The position numbers were made by a program, and so were the translations under genes. A stretch of 64,000 bases of DNA from positions 1,504,616 through 1,568,615 of the forward strand of contig NZ_QVTD01000003.1 in assembly GCF_003429105.1 (NCBI RefSeq). Reading direction: 5' to 3'. This DNA is from Peribacillus glennii. Its GTDB lineage: Bacteria > Bacillota > Bacilli > Bacillales > DSM-1321. Positions 18,407 to 28,262 of this stretch are shown here, piece after piece. Positions within the stretch are counted from its first letter, which is position 1. Every line of letters begins with the position of its first letter. Below the pieces are notes generated by a model that was not told where the DNA came from, made no database searches, and saw only the letters and a list, made by a program, of their open reading frames with translations.

Positions 18407-19015
18407 TTATGATTTGATTTTTACATCCCAGCCCAGCAGCGTTTCTTTAACCTGGCGTTTTGTGTGTTCCAAATCCCCGTTATTATCAATAACTGCATCA
18501 GCCAGGGCCTTTTTTTCAGATAGCGGCATCTGGGAAGTAATTCTCGCCAGGGCTTCTGCCTCGGTATAGCCGTTCCTTCTCATCAACCGCTCAATCTGTA
18601 CCCGTTCGTCGACATAGATTAATAATGTTTTATCTACCATCGAAGTCAGCTTGCTTTCAAAAAGCAAAGGAATATCCATGAATACAGCATCCTCTTCCCT
18701 GTCAAATGCAGCATCCTTCCGGGCAATCATTCTTTTTCTCACTGCCGGATGGACAATGCTGTTTAACAGGAGCCGTTTTTCTTTATCAGTAAAAATGATG
18801 TTTCCCAATTTTGCGCGGTCTATCGTTTTATCCTCCTGCAGGATCTCTTCGCCAAAGGTTTCAATGATTCTGGCGTAGGCTTCTTGACCAGGCTCGACTA
18901 CTTCCCGCGCGGCTATATCCGCATCTATGACTGTGCACCCTGATTCCTTTAAAAATGCGCTTATACTGCTTTTTCCGCTTGCGATACCTCCGGTTATACC
19001 AATGACCTGTCTCAT
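18407..19015 (-). CDS. coaE: Dephospho-CoA kinase
   Basis: 202 residues, typical. It phosphorylates the 3'-OH of the dephospho-CoA ribose in the last step of CoA synthesis. P-loop GITGGIASGKSS (residues 6-17), the lid and CoA-binding region VEPGQEAYARIIETFGEEIL, and IVHPAVRKRM are family marks; DIPLLFESK is the second conserved block. It lies 19 bp downstream of ytaF on the same strand, within the mutM-ytaF-coaE order seen in B. subtilis. Confidence 0.97.
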   Translation of the reverse strand: MRQVIGITGGIASGKSSISAFLKESGCTVIDADIAAREVVEPGQEAYARIIETFGEEILQEDKTIDRAKLGNIIFTDKEKRLLLNSIVHPAVRKRMIARKDAAFDREEDAVFMDIPLLFESKLTSMVDKTLLIYVDERVQIERLMRRNGYTEAEALARITSQMPLSEKKALADAVIDNNGDLEHTKRQVKETLLGWDVKIKS

Positions 19016-19034
19016 ATATGGCTCCTTTTCCGGA

Positions 19035-19664
19035 TCAAAATTTCATAATTCCTATAATCATAAGTAAAACGCCGGGAAGAAATGATAGCCTTTGTACGAA
19101 TTTGCTGGAGGCGAAAACTTTCCCGCTTTGAAGGCCTGCAAAAATGAATAATGAGCTCATCACGGCAATGCTGGCGGATAAGATGACCGGCGAAATCCCG
19201 AGCATGGCTGCGCCAATTCCGGCGCCAAAAGCATCAAGGGATAACGCAAAACCGAGTACAAGCGCTTCTATTCCGTTTATAGAGCCTGATTGATCGAAAT
19301 CTGCAGTCATCGGTTTCTGCAAGATGTTAATCACTACACCGAGAGACTTGATTTCGTAATTGAAAATCATTTTTTCTGCATATTGGCTCTCCATTTGTTT
19401 TTCCGGTTTGAAATACTGGAATAACAACCAGATTCCAAGGAGAAGCACTATCATCCCCCCGGTTTTTTCTGCAGCGGCGCTCGAGAAAAACTGTGCGATG
19501 AATTCGCCTATCATCATCGCGATTCCCAGGCTAAAAGCCGAACAGCATGAAATTACGGCAATCGATTTAAAAGGGATCCCCATTTTTCTCATGCCATATG
19601 TCAAACCAACACTGAACCCGTCTAGACTAACGGCAAAAGCCAGAAATAAAAGCTGTATCCACAT
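19035..19664 (-). CDS. ytaF: Sporulation membrane protein YtaF (MntP-like)
   Basis: 209 residues from MWIQLLFLAFAVSLDGF after AAGGAGCC; 18 extra upstream codons have no ribosome site. Six hydrophobic segments are arranged as two halves of three. Each half carries an Asp in a conserved FAVSLDGF / FALSLDAFGAG motif, the pattern of the MntP manganese exporter superfamily. The central cytoplasmic loop (QKPMTADFDQSGSINGIEA) is a YtaF feature. It is annotated as a sporulation protein in bacilli. The transported ion, if any, is unknown. Confidence 0.9.
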   Translation of the reverse strand: MWIQLLFLAFAVSLDGFSVGLTYGMRKMGIPFKSIAVISCCSAFSLGIAMMIGEFIAQFFSSAAAEKTGGMIVLLLGIWLLFQYFKPEKQMESQYAEKMIFNYEIKSLGVVINILQKPMTADFDQSGSINGIEALVLGFALSLDAFGAGIGAAMLGISPVILSASIAVMSSLFIFAGLQSGKVFASSKFVQRLSFLPGVLLMIIGIMKF

Positions 19665-19723
19665 CGTAAAAACGGCTCCTTCCTCGCTAATCACAAAAAC
19701 AGTATATGGAAGGAGCAAATCCG

Positions 19724-19789
19724 ATGTGTAAAAAGATTCGCAGGCGCCTGGAGCATGCTGTTCAAAATCTCAACGTCTTATATAACTGA
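19724..19789 (+). other. Very short open frame (21 codons) with a good ribosome site
   Basis: Divergent from ytaF, AAGGAG is followed at a proper distance by ATG and encodes MCKKIRRRLEHAVQNLNVLYN. It is basic and helix-like. The rest of the ytaF-mutM gap (19790-19990) contains no gene; the pair TGGCTCATT (19833) and AATGAGCCA (19945) is an inverted match. The frame could be a leader peptide or chance. Confidence 0.2.
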
Positions 19790-19993
19790 AATAAAACCTT
19801 ACGCATTAATCATGAATATTGGTGATTTTATGGCTCATTTAGCTCCCTCTTCAGAGGCCTGATGAAAGATTCTTATTCTTGTCGTATGCACTTTGGAGAA
19901 ACCTTTCACCTTAGCTGAAAGGCAAATGCCCCTGCTTCACATCAATGAGCCAAAAATTTATGGGCGGGCGGTTTTATTCATAAATACAACTTA

Positions 19994-20827
19994 TTAATCA
20001 TTGATTTTCTGGCAGTTCGGGCATATCGTCGTTCCCCGTCCTCCGACAACATGCTTTACAAGCGGCGTCCCGCAGCGCTTGCAATCCTCTCCCTTCCGAC
20101 CGTATACAAGCAGCTCTAGCTGAAACATGCCAATCTGTCCCTGTGAATTGATATAAGAACGGATGGTGCTGCCTCCTTTTTCAACAGCCTCGGATAAGGT
20201 ATCTTTTATTTCTTTGTGGAGCGCCCTGATTTCCCCTGGGGTTAAAGAAGATGCAATCCTTTCAGGGTGTATGCCGGACCGGAATAGGGCCTCGTCCACA
20301 TATATATTCCCGATTCCCACCACCACAGTTTGGTCAAGCAGGACAGGCTTGATTTTCCTTCCTGTTTTTGACAGTTTGCAAGACAAATGCTTTACAGTAA
20401 ATTCTTCTGATAATGGCTCGGGTCCAAGATGTAGCAATGGAAGGTTCTTGACTTCGTCGCCTTTTGAAAATAAATGCATCGTACCGAACTTTCGGACATC
20501 CCGATAGCGGAGCACCGTGCCATCGGTAAAATGGAATAAAACATGTGTATGGTTATCATACGGCTCACCAGAAGGGTAAACGCCGTATTTCCCTTCCATC
20601 CGTAAATGTGAAACCAGCGAATAAGAATCAAGGTAAAAAATTAAAAACTTCCCGCGCCGGCCTATCGCCTGTATGGTCTGGCCCTTAAGCGCATCCTGAA
20701 ACTGTTCAACCTGTTCAGGCGCTTTGATGATTTTCGGCCAAAATACAGAAACCTGTTTTATCGTTTTTCCAATCACAAGCTGTTCAAGCGTCCTTCTAAT
20801 CGTTTCCACCTCTGGAAGCTCAGGCAT
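19994..20827 (-). CDS. mutM: Formamidopyrimidine-DNA glycosylase (Fpg/MutM)
   Basis: 277 residues starting at the invariant MPELPEVETIRR (the N-terminal Pro is the catalytic nucleophile, Glu follows); upstream starts in the same frame would bury this Pro and must be wrong. It removes 8-oxoguanine and formamidopyrimidines and cuts the strand by beta,delta-elimination. Lys in GRRGKFLIFYLD, the helix-two-turn-helix GIGNIYVDEALFRSGIHP and a C-terminal zinc finger (CKRCGTPLVKH ... TTICPNCQ) are all intact. Directly downstream of polA (62 bp), suggesting a repair operon. Confidence 0.98.
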   Translation of the reverse strand: MPELPEVETIRRTLEQLVIGKTIKQVSVFWPKIIKAPEQVEQFQDALKGQTIQAIGRRGKFLIFYLDSYSLVSHLRMEGKYGVYPSGEPYDNHTHVLFHFTDGTVLRYRDVRKFGTMHLFSKGDEVKNLPLLHLGPEPLSEEFTVKHLSCKLSKTGRKIKPVLLDQTVVVGIGNIYVDEALFRSGIHPERIASSLTPGEIRALHKEIKDTLSEAVEKGGSTIRSYINSQGQIGMFQLELLVYGRKGEDCKRCGTPLVKHVVGGRGTTICPNCQKIND

Positions 20828-20889
20828 AAAACCACCTTCGTTCATCAATAGTCTGATAATTGTCTCATGCATTTTCCTATATCATAGTT

Positions 20890-23523
20890 CTATTTCGCAT
20901 CAAACCATGTCGGTCCATAAGCATAATCCACTTTTAATGGCACCTTAAGTTCAATCGCCCGTTCCATTTCTTCCGGAACAATTTTCATTAACATTTCCAA
21001 TTCCCCGCGCGGAGCCTCAAAAATCAGTTCATCATGCACCTGAAGCAAGAGACGGGCCTGCAAGTTTTCCTCTTCTAGGCGCTCGCTCATATTGATCATT
21101 GCAAGCTTGATGATATCTGCAGCACTTCCCTGGATTGGGGTATTCATGGCTGTTCTTTCTGCAAAGCTTCGCAAATTGAAATTGCGGCTTGTGATTTCCG
21201 GGATATATCTCCGCCTTTGAAGAAGCGTTGTTGAATATCCTTTTTTCTTGGCCTCATGGATGCTTTCCTTCATGTATTCCTGGACACCTGGAAAGCTTTC
21301 AAGATACTGGTCGATGAACTTCCCTGCTTCTTTTCTGGTTATGCCGAGGCTCTGCGATAAACCGTAGTCACTAATGCCATACACAATTCCAAAGTTTACC
21401 GCCTTAGCATGACGGCGCATGTTTGGGGTTACTTCATCTTGGGAGACATGGAACACATCCATTGCTGTTTTTGTATGGATGTCCATGTCGGCCCTGAACG
21501 CCTCAATCAGTCCTTCATCATTTGCAATATGGGCGAGCACACGCAGTTCGATTTGTGAATAGTCAGCCGCAAATATAATCCAGTCCTTTTCAGAAGGAAT
21601 GAAAGCCTGCCTGATTTTCCTGCCTTCCTCAAGCCGTATCGGTATGTTTTGAAGGTTGGGATCCGTCGAGCTCAGGCGGCCGGTTGCCGTTAGTGCCTGG
21701 TTGAAACGGGTATGCACTTTGTGCGTCTTTTCATCAGCTACCTTTAAAAGTCCCTCGATATACGTAGACTTCAGCTTTCCTAGCTGACGGTAATGAAGAA
21801 TTTCCCTTACCATTTCATGTTCATTTTCTAATTTTTCCAGTACATCAGCAGAGGTGGAATACCCGGTTTTTGTTTTCTTTACAACCGGCAGCCCCAGCTT
21901 TTCAAATAAAATAACCCCTAACTGTTTTGGAGAGTTTATATTAAATGACTCCCCTGCGTGTTGATGAATCTTTTCTTCCGCCGCTTTCAGCCTTTGGGAT
22001 AACTCCACACCCATTTCCTTCAGCCTGTCCACGTCGACTGTGACACCCTGCACTTCCATTTGAGCCAGTATAATGGCCAAAGGCATCTCCAGTTCCGTGA
22101 ACAATTGATACTGCTCATGTTCCTCAAGCTTTTTAACCATAGGTTCCATCATGTTGAATATTGCTTGGGATTTACGGGCCAGATGCTCACCGAGCCTGTC
22201 CTCTTCAGGCACTGAACGTTTCGCTCCTTTTCCGTAAAAAGCTTCATCGGATTGGATTTGAATGCCTCGTTGCGATTTGGCGATGGCTGCCACATCATCC
22301 ACTGATTCCGAAGGGTCCAAAATATAAGAGGCAAGGAAAATATCAAAATCTACTCCTTTAAGCTCAATTCCCCTTCTTTTTAGGGCAACGATCGATCGTT
22401 TCGCATCAAAGACCGCTTTTCTCTTCGATTCGTCGCCAGCCCACGTTTTAAACACATCCGAACGAAGGGCTGCTTCCACGGGGATATAAAAATCCCCATT
22501 TTTATTGGACATCGATATGCCGATGATGTCTGCACGGTGGTAATTATCTTCCAATATTTCAATATACAAGGAGCTTTCTGCTGCGATCAGGCTGGAAGTG
22601 ATTTCTTCCACCTTTTCAAACTTGATATCCTCTTGGACAATATCACCTTCAGCTTCTGATGTGTCCTCCATTTTGTCAAGCAATGACTGAAAGCCTAATT
22701 CCTTATACAAAGAAATCACTTTTGACTTGTCCATTCCGTTATAAACCGTGTCCCCAAGCTTTATTTCAATTGGAGCCTGCCTTGTAATCGTCGCAAGCTG
22801 TTTGCTTAACACGGCCGATTCTTTATGCTCTTCGATTTTTTCTTTTAACTTTTGCCCGCTTACCTCATCAATTGATTCCAGCAAATTTTCAACCGTCCCG
22901 AATTGATGCAACAGTTTAAGGGCTGTCTTTTCCCCGACACCCGGTATTCCCGGGATGTTATCGGATGCATCTCCCATGAGGCCCTTCATATCGATAATCT
23001 GCCCAGGACCAATCCCATACTTTTCTTGAATATGTGCAGGAGTATAGACTTCGATATCGGTAATCCCTTTCCGCGTTATCCCCACTGTAGTACTCGGTGA
23101 GGAAAGCTGTGTTAAATCCTTGTCTCCGGAAATGATTTTTACTTCAAAGCCCTCTTTCTCCGCCTGAAGTGACAGAGTCCCGATAATATCGTCCGCCTCA
23201 TAGTTCTCAAGCTCATATTGTGAAATCCCAAAGCGATCCAACAAATCCCGTATGAAAGGAAATTGTTCGGACAGCTCAGGAGGCGTCTTTTGGCGCCCGC
23301 CTTTATACTGCTTGAAAGAAGCATGGCGGAAAGTCGTTTTTCCTGCATCAAAGGCCACCAGCATATGGGTCGGTTTTTCCTCTTCAAGGATTTTGTTAAG
23401 CATCATGGTAAAGCCGTAAATGGAATTCGTATGGATTCCTTTATCATTATTAAGAAGCGGCAGCGCAAAAAAGGCCCGGTATGCGATGCTGTTTCCATCA
23501 ATCAGCACAATCTTTTTTTCCAA
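20890..23523 (-). CDS. polA: DNA polymerase I
   Basis: 877 residues from a TTG start (MEKKIVLIDGNSIAYRAFF) nine bases after AGGGGG; the frame is open further upstream but without a ribosome site. It fills gaps and removes RNA primers. The 5'-3' exonuclease domain (1-295, GDASDNIPGIPGVGEKTA) is complete. The middle domain (about 300-470) lacks the acidic residues of an active 3'-5' exonuclease, usual in Bacillus. The polymerase domain has motif A DYSQIELRVLAHI, the O-helix RRHAKAVNFGIVYG and motif C QVHDELIFE. Ends YGPTWFDAK. Confidence 0.98.
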   Translation of the reverse strand: MEKKIVLIDGNSIAYRAFFALPLLNNDKGIHTNSIYGFTMMLNKILEEEKPTHMLVAFDAGKTTFRHASFKQYKGGRQKTPPELSEQFPFIRDLLDRFGISQYELENYEADDIIGTLSLQAEKEGFEVKIISGDKDLTQLSSPSTTVGITRKGITDIEVYTPAHIQEKYGIGPGQIIDMKGLMGDASDNIPGIPGVGEKTALKLLHQFGTVENLLESIDEVSGQKLKEKIEEHKESAVLSKQLATITRQAPIEIKLGDTVYNGMDKSKVISLYKELGFQSLLDKMEDTSEAEGDIVQEDIKFEKVEEITSSLIAAESSLYIEILEDNYHRADIIGISMSNKNGDFYIPVEAALRSDVFKTWAGDESKRKAVFDAKRSIVALKRRGIELKGVDFDIFLASYILDPSESVDDVAAIAKSQRGIQIQSDEAFYGKGAKRSVPEEDRLGEHLARKSQAIFNMMEPMVKKLEEHEQYQLFTELEMPLAIILAQMEVQGVTVDVDRLKEMGVELSQRLKAAEEKIHQHAGESFNINSPKQLGVILFEKLGLPVVKKTKTGYSTSADVLEKLENEHEMVREILHYRQLGKLKSTYIEGLLKVADEKTHKVHTRFNQALTATGRLSSTDPNLQNIPIRLEEGRKIRQAFIPSEKDWIIFAADYSQIELRVLAHIANDEGLIEAFRADMDIHTKTAMDVFHVSQDEVTPNMRRHAKAVNFGIVYGISDYGLSQSLGITRKEAGKFIDQYLESFPGVQEYMKESIHEAKKKGYSTTLLQRRRYIPEITSRNFNLRSFAERTAMNTPIQGSAADIIKLAMINMSERLEEENLQARLLLQVHDELIFEAPRGELEMLMKIVPEEMERAIELKVPLKVDYAYGPTWFDAK

Positions 23524-23542
23524 TCTTAATCCCCCTAACTTT

Positions 23543-23571
23543 AAAAAAAAGCTTGTCCAAAACCCGGACAA
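23543..23571 (-). promoter_or_regulatory. Terminator-like hairpin in the polA leader
   Basis: On the minus strand TTGTCC, a seven-base loop and GGACAA are followed by GCTTTTTTTT, ending about 20 bases before the polA start and before its ribosome site. The stem is short (6 bp) but the T-run is strong. It may attenuate polA or be a weak terminator for upstream transcription. Confidence 0.5.
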
Positions 23572-23656
23572 AACCAAAAAGCCGTTATGATCCTTTTTAT
23601 ATTCTAACATGAGAATATAACGAAAGAAAAATAACGGCCATCTTCAACTTTATTAT

Positions 23657-23694
23657 GAAAAAGGTGAGGACGGGGTCGTGTCCTCACCTTTTTC
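23657..23694. terminator. Terminator after phoP-phoR
   Basis: Perfect 15-bp palindrome arms GAAAAAGGTGAGGAC / GTCCTCACCTTTTTC with an eight-base loop, between phoR and polA. It works in either direction. Confidence 0.93.
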
Positions 23695-23805
23695 GGCTCC
23701 TTGGATGAAGGGGTTTTCATAAGTTATTGTAAGCTCCTGATATTAAGGACGCTTGAATTATTTGTTAAAATAATGTAAATTACTTCAATTTACACGATTT
23801 CCCCT

Positions 23806-25578
23806 TCATTCCTTTACATTCTTATTAAAAATCACCGTAAAAGTCGTGCCCTTGCCTGGCTGGCTTTCAACGGATATCCTTCCTTTATGCGCTTCCACTA
23901 TATGCTTCACGATTGCAAGCCCAAGGCCTGTGCCACCTGAATTTCGGCTTCTTGCCTTATCTACCCGGTAAAAACGCTCGAATATACGGGGCAATTCCTC
24001 TTTCTCAATCCCAATGCCGGTATCACGCACGACTGCTTTTACCGAATGGCGATCCTCAGCTACGCTTATATCCACCGATCCGCCTTGTCCTGTATAGTTC
24101 AATGCGTTCGTAATCAGGTTGATGAATATCTGCTTTACCCTGTACGAATCTCCATTGATCGTGATGGGATTTTTCGGGGCATGTAACGTCAATGAAATAT
24201 TTTTCTCATCCGCTTTTCCCTGAAGGATCGTACATGTCTCTTGAAGCAACTGGGGCAGATTCAAGCTCTCGATATTCAAGACGAATTCCTGCTGCTCGAT
24301 CTTTGACAAATCCAATAACTCCTGGATTAACGCCTGCATCCTGTCGCTTTCTTTTAAAATGATCGATAGGAAATGCTGCAATGCTTCTTCATCCTGCATG
24401 GCCCCGTCCAATAAGGTTTCGGAAAAACCTTTAATGGAAGTGATCGGTGTTTTCAGCTCGTGGGAAACATTTGCCACAAAGTCTTTTCTCACTTGCTCAA
24501 GCTTTTTTAATTCGGTGATATCATGTAAGACAACCAGGATACCTTTCCATTCATCATGGTTGCCAATGATTGGCGCCCCGTATACTTCAAAGTGTTTTCG
24601 TTCAATTGCAAGGGGAATCAGGAGCTGGCGCTTAATGCTTTGTTCAATCATGAAAATTTCTTCAATAATATGAATGATTTCCTTATGGCCGATCACTTCA
24701 TAATATAACCTGTACAGAATATCTGACGCCCCAACATGAAAAAGTTCCTTATATTCACGGTTGATCAATGTAACATAGCCTTTGTTATCGATCAGCATGA
24801 CACCGCTGCCGATATTTTCAATTAGCGTTTCAAGCCGGTCCTGCTGCATTTCCCTTGCAATCTCCATCTCCTGGAGGTTTCTTGCCAAAATATTGAGCGA
24901 GGTACTCAAGCCCCCTGCAACATCGGAACGGTCTTCGTATGTTCGGGCCCTGTAGTTCCCTTTGGCCAATTCGATAGCGGTCGTAGCGGCGGATTCAATC
25001 GGACGGATATATCTTATGGCGATCCTGCTTCCGATAATGATAATCGCAATAAGTGAAGCCCCGATGCTTCCGATCAGGATCCACCACATTTGACGCTGCG
25101 CCTTTTGCATGACATCCATCTCATTGCTCAGAACTATATACCCTTCGACTCGATTATCCCTTTCGATCGCTTTCCAATAATAATGAAGGTCGGCAGAATC
25201 CTGGACCACTTCATACCCTTGCTTACCGGAGCCTTTGTTTTCCATGATCTGTCGCAATATGGCAGCATGGTTCCCCGGTTTGTTCTTTCTATTGGCATGG
25301 GAGTCATACAGCACTGTGCCATTTTCAGACAGGATGGTGAAATGGGATCCGAGCAAAGCCGTCAGTTCGGTTTTGCTGCCTCCTCTTAAAAAATTGTCGA
25401 CGCCGCCATTCTCTTTTATATAATTAGATATAAAAAGCGTTTCTCTATGGGCTCTTTCATTAAAAAAATCCACGTAATGACTTTTAAATAATTGGCCCAG
25501 CAGCAGGCCGGCCGCTATTAAAACGACGGTGATCATGCTGATTAAAGTCAGAAGAAGCTTGGTCCTGAACTTGGTCAT
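23806..25578 (-). CDS. phoR: Phosphate-regulon sensor histidine kinase PhoR
   Basis: 590 residues. Membrane segments at ~8-27 and ~165-187 flank an extracellular sensor domain. Then HAMP ([18 protein letters not shown]), a PAS domain (~250-350), HisKA with the phospho-acceptor His in [19 protein letters not shown], and the HATPase boxes ([45 protein letters not shown]). It senses phosphate limitation and phosphorylates PhoP. The start ATG overlaps the phoP stop (ATGA), so it is co-translated. The kinase is intact, whereas its partner phoP is frameshifted. Confidence 0.95.
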   Translation of the reverse strand: MTKFRTKLLLTLISMITVVLIAAGLLLGQLFKSHYVDFFNERAHRETLFISNYIKENGGVDNFLRGGSKTELTALLGSHFTILSENGTVLYDSHANRKNKPGNHAAILRQIMENKGSGKQGYEVVQDSADLHYYWKAIERDNRVEGYIVLSNEMDVMQKAQRQMWWILIGSIGASLIAIIIIGSRIAIRYIRPIESAATTAIELAKGNYRARTYEDRSDVAGGLSTSLNILARNLQEMEIAREMQQDRLETLIENIGSGVMLIDNKGYVTLINREYKELFHVGASDILYRLYYEVIGHKEIIHIIEEIFMIEQSIKRQLLIPLAIERKHFEVYGAPIIGNHDEWKGILVVLHDITELKKLEQVRKDFVANVSHELKTPITSIKGFSETLLDGAMQDEEALQHFLSIILKESDRMQALIQELLDLSKIEQQEFVLNIESLNLPQLLQETCTILQGKADEKNISLTLHAPKNPITINGDSYRVKQIFINLITNALNYTGQGGSVDISVAEDRHSVKAVVRDTGIGIEKEELPRIFERFYRVDKARSRNSGGTGLGLAIVKHIVEAHKGRISVESQPGKGTTFTVIFNKNVKE

Positions 25579-26295
25579 TCCGCTCTGGGCTCCTCAAGCT
25601 TGTAGCCTAAACCCCTTATCGTCTTGATATAAAGTGGTTTCTTTGTGTTTTGTTCAATTTTTTCACGGAGGTGGGAAATATGGACATCAACGATCCTTGT
25701 ATCGCCTGCAAAATCATAATTCCAGACAGCACTCAGCAACTGATCCCTTGTTAATACCCTGCCCTTATGCTTAGCGAGGTACAGTAGCAGTTCAAACTCC
25801 TTTGGTGTCAATTCCAGCAGATTCTCCTCAAAAAAAGGCTTCATACCGATCAGGATAGATCTGTAAATCGCCGAACTTCAGCCGCTCATCATCTTCTTCG
25901 GGCACGGCTTCCTTTAAATCTGATTGAATCTGGGAACGGCGTAGTATCGCCTTGACGCGCGCAACTACCTCACGGGGACTGAAGGGCTTGGTCATATAAT
26001 CATCGGCACCTAGTTCCAGACCGAGCACTTTATCAAATTCATCGTCTTTTGCCGTAAGCATCAGAATCGGCACCATCACTTTTTGCTGCCGAAGCTGTTT
26101 GCATACTTCTATTCCGTCAAGCTTTGGAAGCATCAAATCCAAGACGATCAAATCAGGATTTATTTCTAATGCAAGGTTTTTGCCTTCCTCCCCATCCATT
26201 GCTGTGGCAACGGAATAACCGGCCTGTTCTAAATTGTATTGAAGCAGGGTCAGTATTGATTTTTCATCATCCACAACGAGAACTTTTTTTGCCAT
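25575..26295 (-). pseudogene. phoP: Phosphate response regulator PhoP, interrupted by a frameshift
   Basis: The receiver half (26295-25828, 155 residues) starts MAKKVLVVDDEKSILTLL, has phospho-Asp in IVLDLMLPKLDG and Lys in DDYMTKPFSPRE, and stops after YPDRYEAFF. The winged-helix half continues in another frame to 25575 ([20 protein letters not shown] ... [15 protein letters not shown] ... [12 protein letters not shown]). Deleting one base from the run of seven T (plus-strand A, 25830-25836) restores a normal ~239-residue OmpR-family regulator, reading [16 protein letters not shown]. No other defect is visible. It may be a sequencing or assembly error, a recent mutation, or a slippage-controlled gene. 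Confidence 0.93.
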
Positions 26296-26435
26296 GGCTT
26301 CCTCCTGAAAATATAGTACCCCAATATATAATGTTAGCCTTCATCCACTATCATTATAATGAAAAAAAGTAGACAGGAAAACTTTTTTCACAAAGGTCCT
26401 ACTTTGTGCCTGCATTTTGGGCCACAGGCGTTCAA

Positions 26436-26551
26436 TCGCATAAAACAAAGCGGCAGCTTTCTGAGGATGTGGGTCACACAGCGCTACAGTACGTAGCGCA
26501 CTTAACCTGTGTTCTGCCTAATTCAGGTATGAAAGTTTTTTTCATACCTAT
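26436..26551. repeat. Dispersed hairpin repeat, copy 3
   Basis: AAGCGGCAGCTTT (26448-26460), GAGGATGTGGGTCACAC, an inner hairpin GCGCTACAGTACGTAGCGC (26481-26499), CCTGTGTTCTGC (26506-26517) and a tail palindrome GGTATGAAAG ... TTTCATACC (26526-26548). The outer blocks are shared nearly letter for letter with the inverted copy at 37.4 kb. It lies in the 356-bp gap upstream of phoP, which holds no gene. Confidence 0.7.
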
Positions 26552-26552
26552 T

Positions 26553-26597
26553 AAAAAAAGATGTGTCATAAGGGCTGACCCCCTATGACACATCCCT
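26553..26597 (-). terminator. Terminator after the MaoC-like gene
   Basis: On the minus strand GGATGTGTCATA and TATGACACATC form an 11-bp stem followed by seven T. The loop contains GGGGTCAGCCC, another small palindrome common in Bacillus intergenic DNA. Confidence 0.88.
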
Positions 26598-26650
26598 TAA
26601 AAGCCTCCAGGCATAGGAGGCAGAGTGATCACTCTTTTGCAATTTTCTTT

Positions 26651-27124
26651 TTAAAAATTATCAAGAATGCTTCCGTCGGTAGAAGCGATTTGCTTGGGAG
26701 GGCACGCCTTCATGCTTCCTTTTAAAACGATTTCCTCTTCTTCATTAACACCGATAATGTCAATCTCAATAAAATGGTTTTCTCTATTTACTCCTATTAC
26801 TTCAAAAAAGAATGTTACAGTACCATAATGGTAGACAGGCTTTGGAAATTCCAGTTCCTGAGAAAGAATGTGGCTGCCGGGCCCCGGCAGATATTTAGAA
26901 ATCGCTGAGGTGATAATTCCGACAAGCATAATGTTCGGAACAATCGGTTTAGTGTAGGACGTAAGTGAAGCGTAATCATGCTGGATATAAAGAGGGTTAG
27001 CGTCATTGGTCAAACCGAGATACAATAGAAGGTCTTTATCTTCCATTTTTTCAGTGAGGGTCAATTTTTCCCCGATATTGATTTCTTCAATTTTCCTGCC
27101 GAGCTTCCTTTTCCTTAACAGCAT
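26651..27124 (-). CDS. MaoC-like hot-dog fold dehydratase-type protein
   Basis: 157 residues. Features of the MaoC-like hot-dog fold: an N-terminal extension, then FTLTEKMEDKD-type strand, LGLTNDANPLYIQHDYA (the conserved D-x-N-P-x-H/Q hydration segment, here with Gln-His), VPNIMLVGIITSAISKYLPGPG (the hot-dog helix) and strand GTVTFFFEVIGVN. Relatives hydrate enoyl-CoA or bind acyl thioesters; the substrate here is unknown. Similar genes lie next to mdh in other bacilli. It follows mdh on the same strand beyond a terminator. Confidence 0.75.
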   Translation of the reverse strand: MLLRKRKLGRKIEEINIGEKLTLTEKMEDKDLLLYLGLTNDANPLYIQHDYASLTSYTKPIVPNIMLVGIITSAISKYLPGPGSHILSQELEFPKPVYHYGTVTFFFEVIGVNRENHFIEIDIIGVNEEEEIVLKGSMKACPPKQIASTDGSILDNF

Positions 27125-27163
27125 TAACCTACCGTCTCCTTTACTAATCGCTTTTTACGGTTT

Positions 27164-27237
27164 AAAAAAAGAGGGTGCCCTGCAATAATGGGGGCATCGA
27201 ACCTCAACCCGATGACCATTTGGACATCCTCTTTTAG
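27164..27237 (-). terminator. Long terminator after mdh
   Basis: On the minus strand AAAAGAGGATGTCC pairs with GGGCACCCTCTTTT, with an inner GC-rich loop of ~38 bases, and ends in seven T. It lies 18 bases after mdh. Confidence 0.85.
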
Positions 27238-27254
27238 CTACTGAAAAAGAATAA

Positions 27255-28193
27255 TTACTGAAGTACCTTCATGACGCTTTTTACAGATGCTGCGGATTTA
27301 GCAAGTGCCGCCTTTTCCTCTTCTGTAAGTTCAAGTTCGATGATTTGTTCGATACCGCCAGCTCCAAGGATCGTAGGGACTCCTAGATAAATTCCTTCAA
27401 AACCGTATTCCCCTTCAAGATAAGCTATGGAAGGAATCACACGGCGCTGGTCTTTAACGATCGCCTCTGCCATTTCAACAAGTGAAGCCGCAGGTGCGTA
27501 ATAAGCGCTGCCGTTTCCAAGAAGGTTAACGATTTCGCCTCCTCCTTTGCGGGTGCGTTCCACAATCGCTTCCAAACGCTCGCGTGGAATAAGGGTTTCA
27601 AGAGGGATACCGCCTGCATAAGAATAGCGGACCAGCGGTACCATATCATCTCCATGGCCGCCCAGTACGAAGCCGGTAACATCTTTGACTGAAAGGTTTA
27701 GTTCCTGTGCAACGAAAGTACGGAAACGCGCTGTATCAAGAACCCCGGATTGCCCGATTACACGGTTTTTAGGGAAGCCGGATTCCTTGAATACAGTGTA
27801 AGTCATTGCGTCAACCGGGTTAGTAAGTACAATAATCGTAGTATTCGGCGAATGTTTTACGATTTCATGGGTAACTGATTTCATGACCTTCTGGTTTGTC
27901 TGCACCAAGTCGTCACGGCTCATGCCTGGTTTGCGGGCAATGCCTGCAGTGATGATCACGATATCTGAATCAGCTGTTTCTGCGTAATTTGATGTTCCGA
28001 TGATATTTGCGTCAAATCCCATGATAGGACTTGCTTCGAGCATATCAAGGGCTTTCCCTTTAGTTGGGTTTTCCGCTTGTGGGATATCCACCAGCACAAC
28101 ATCGCCAAGCTCTTTTTGAGCTAATAAAAAGGCAGTTGTGGCACCTGTAAATCCGCCACCGATAACAGAGATTTTTTTACGTTTCATGGACAT
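27255..28193 (-). CDS. mdh: Malate dehydrogenase (NAD)
   Basis: 312 residues, standard. It oxidises malate to oxaloacetate in the TCA cycle. The N-terminal Rossmann motif [18 protein letters not shown], active-site [14 protein letters not shown] and [15 protein letters not shown] (catalytic His with substrate-binding Arg) belong to the LDH-like MDH group. The start MSMKRKK is seven bases after GGAGGG. Last gene of citZ-icd-mdh. Confidence 0.97.
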   Translation of the reverse strand: MSMKRKKISVIGGGFTGATTAFLLAQKELGDVVLVDIPQAENPTKGKALDMLEASPIMGFDANIIGTSNYAETADSDIVIITAGIARKPGMSRDDLVQTNQKVMKSVTHEIVKHSPNTTIIVLTNPVDAMTYTVFKESGFPKNRVIGQSGVLDTARFRTFVAQELNLSVKDVTGFVLGGHGDDMVPLVRYSYAGGIPLETLIPRERLEAIVERTRKGGGEIVNLLGNGSAYYAPAASLVEMAEAIVKDQRRVIPSIAYLEGEYGFEGIYLGVPTILGAGGIEQIIELELTEEEKAALAKSAASVKSVMKVLQ

Positions 28194-28262
28194 GTCAGTT
28201 CCCTCCTTACGATTATGTAGAAATCTTACATTTTAAGCTATCCCCTTGCTGTGGTATATAGT

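Noticed and set aside
25828..26295. A stand-alone single-domain response regulator
   Set aside because: The missing winged helix follows immediately in another frame and the junction is a homopolymer; this is phoP with a frameshift, not a CheY-type protein.
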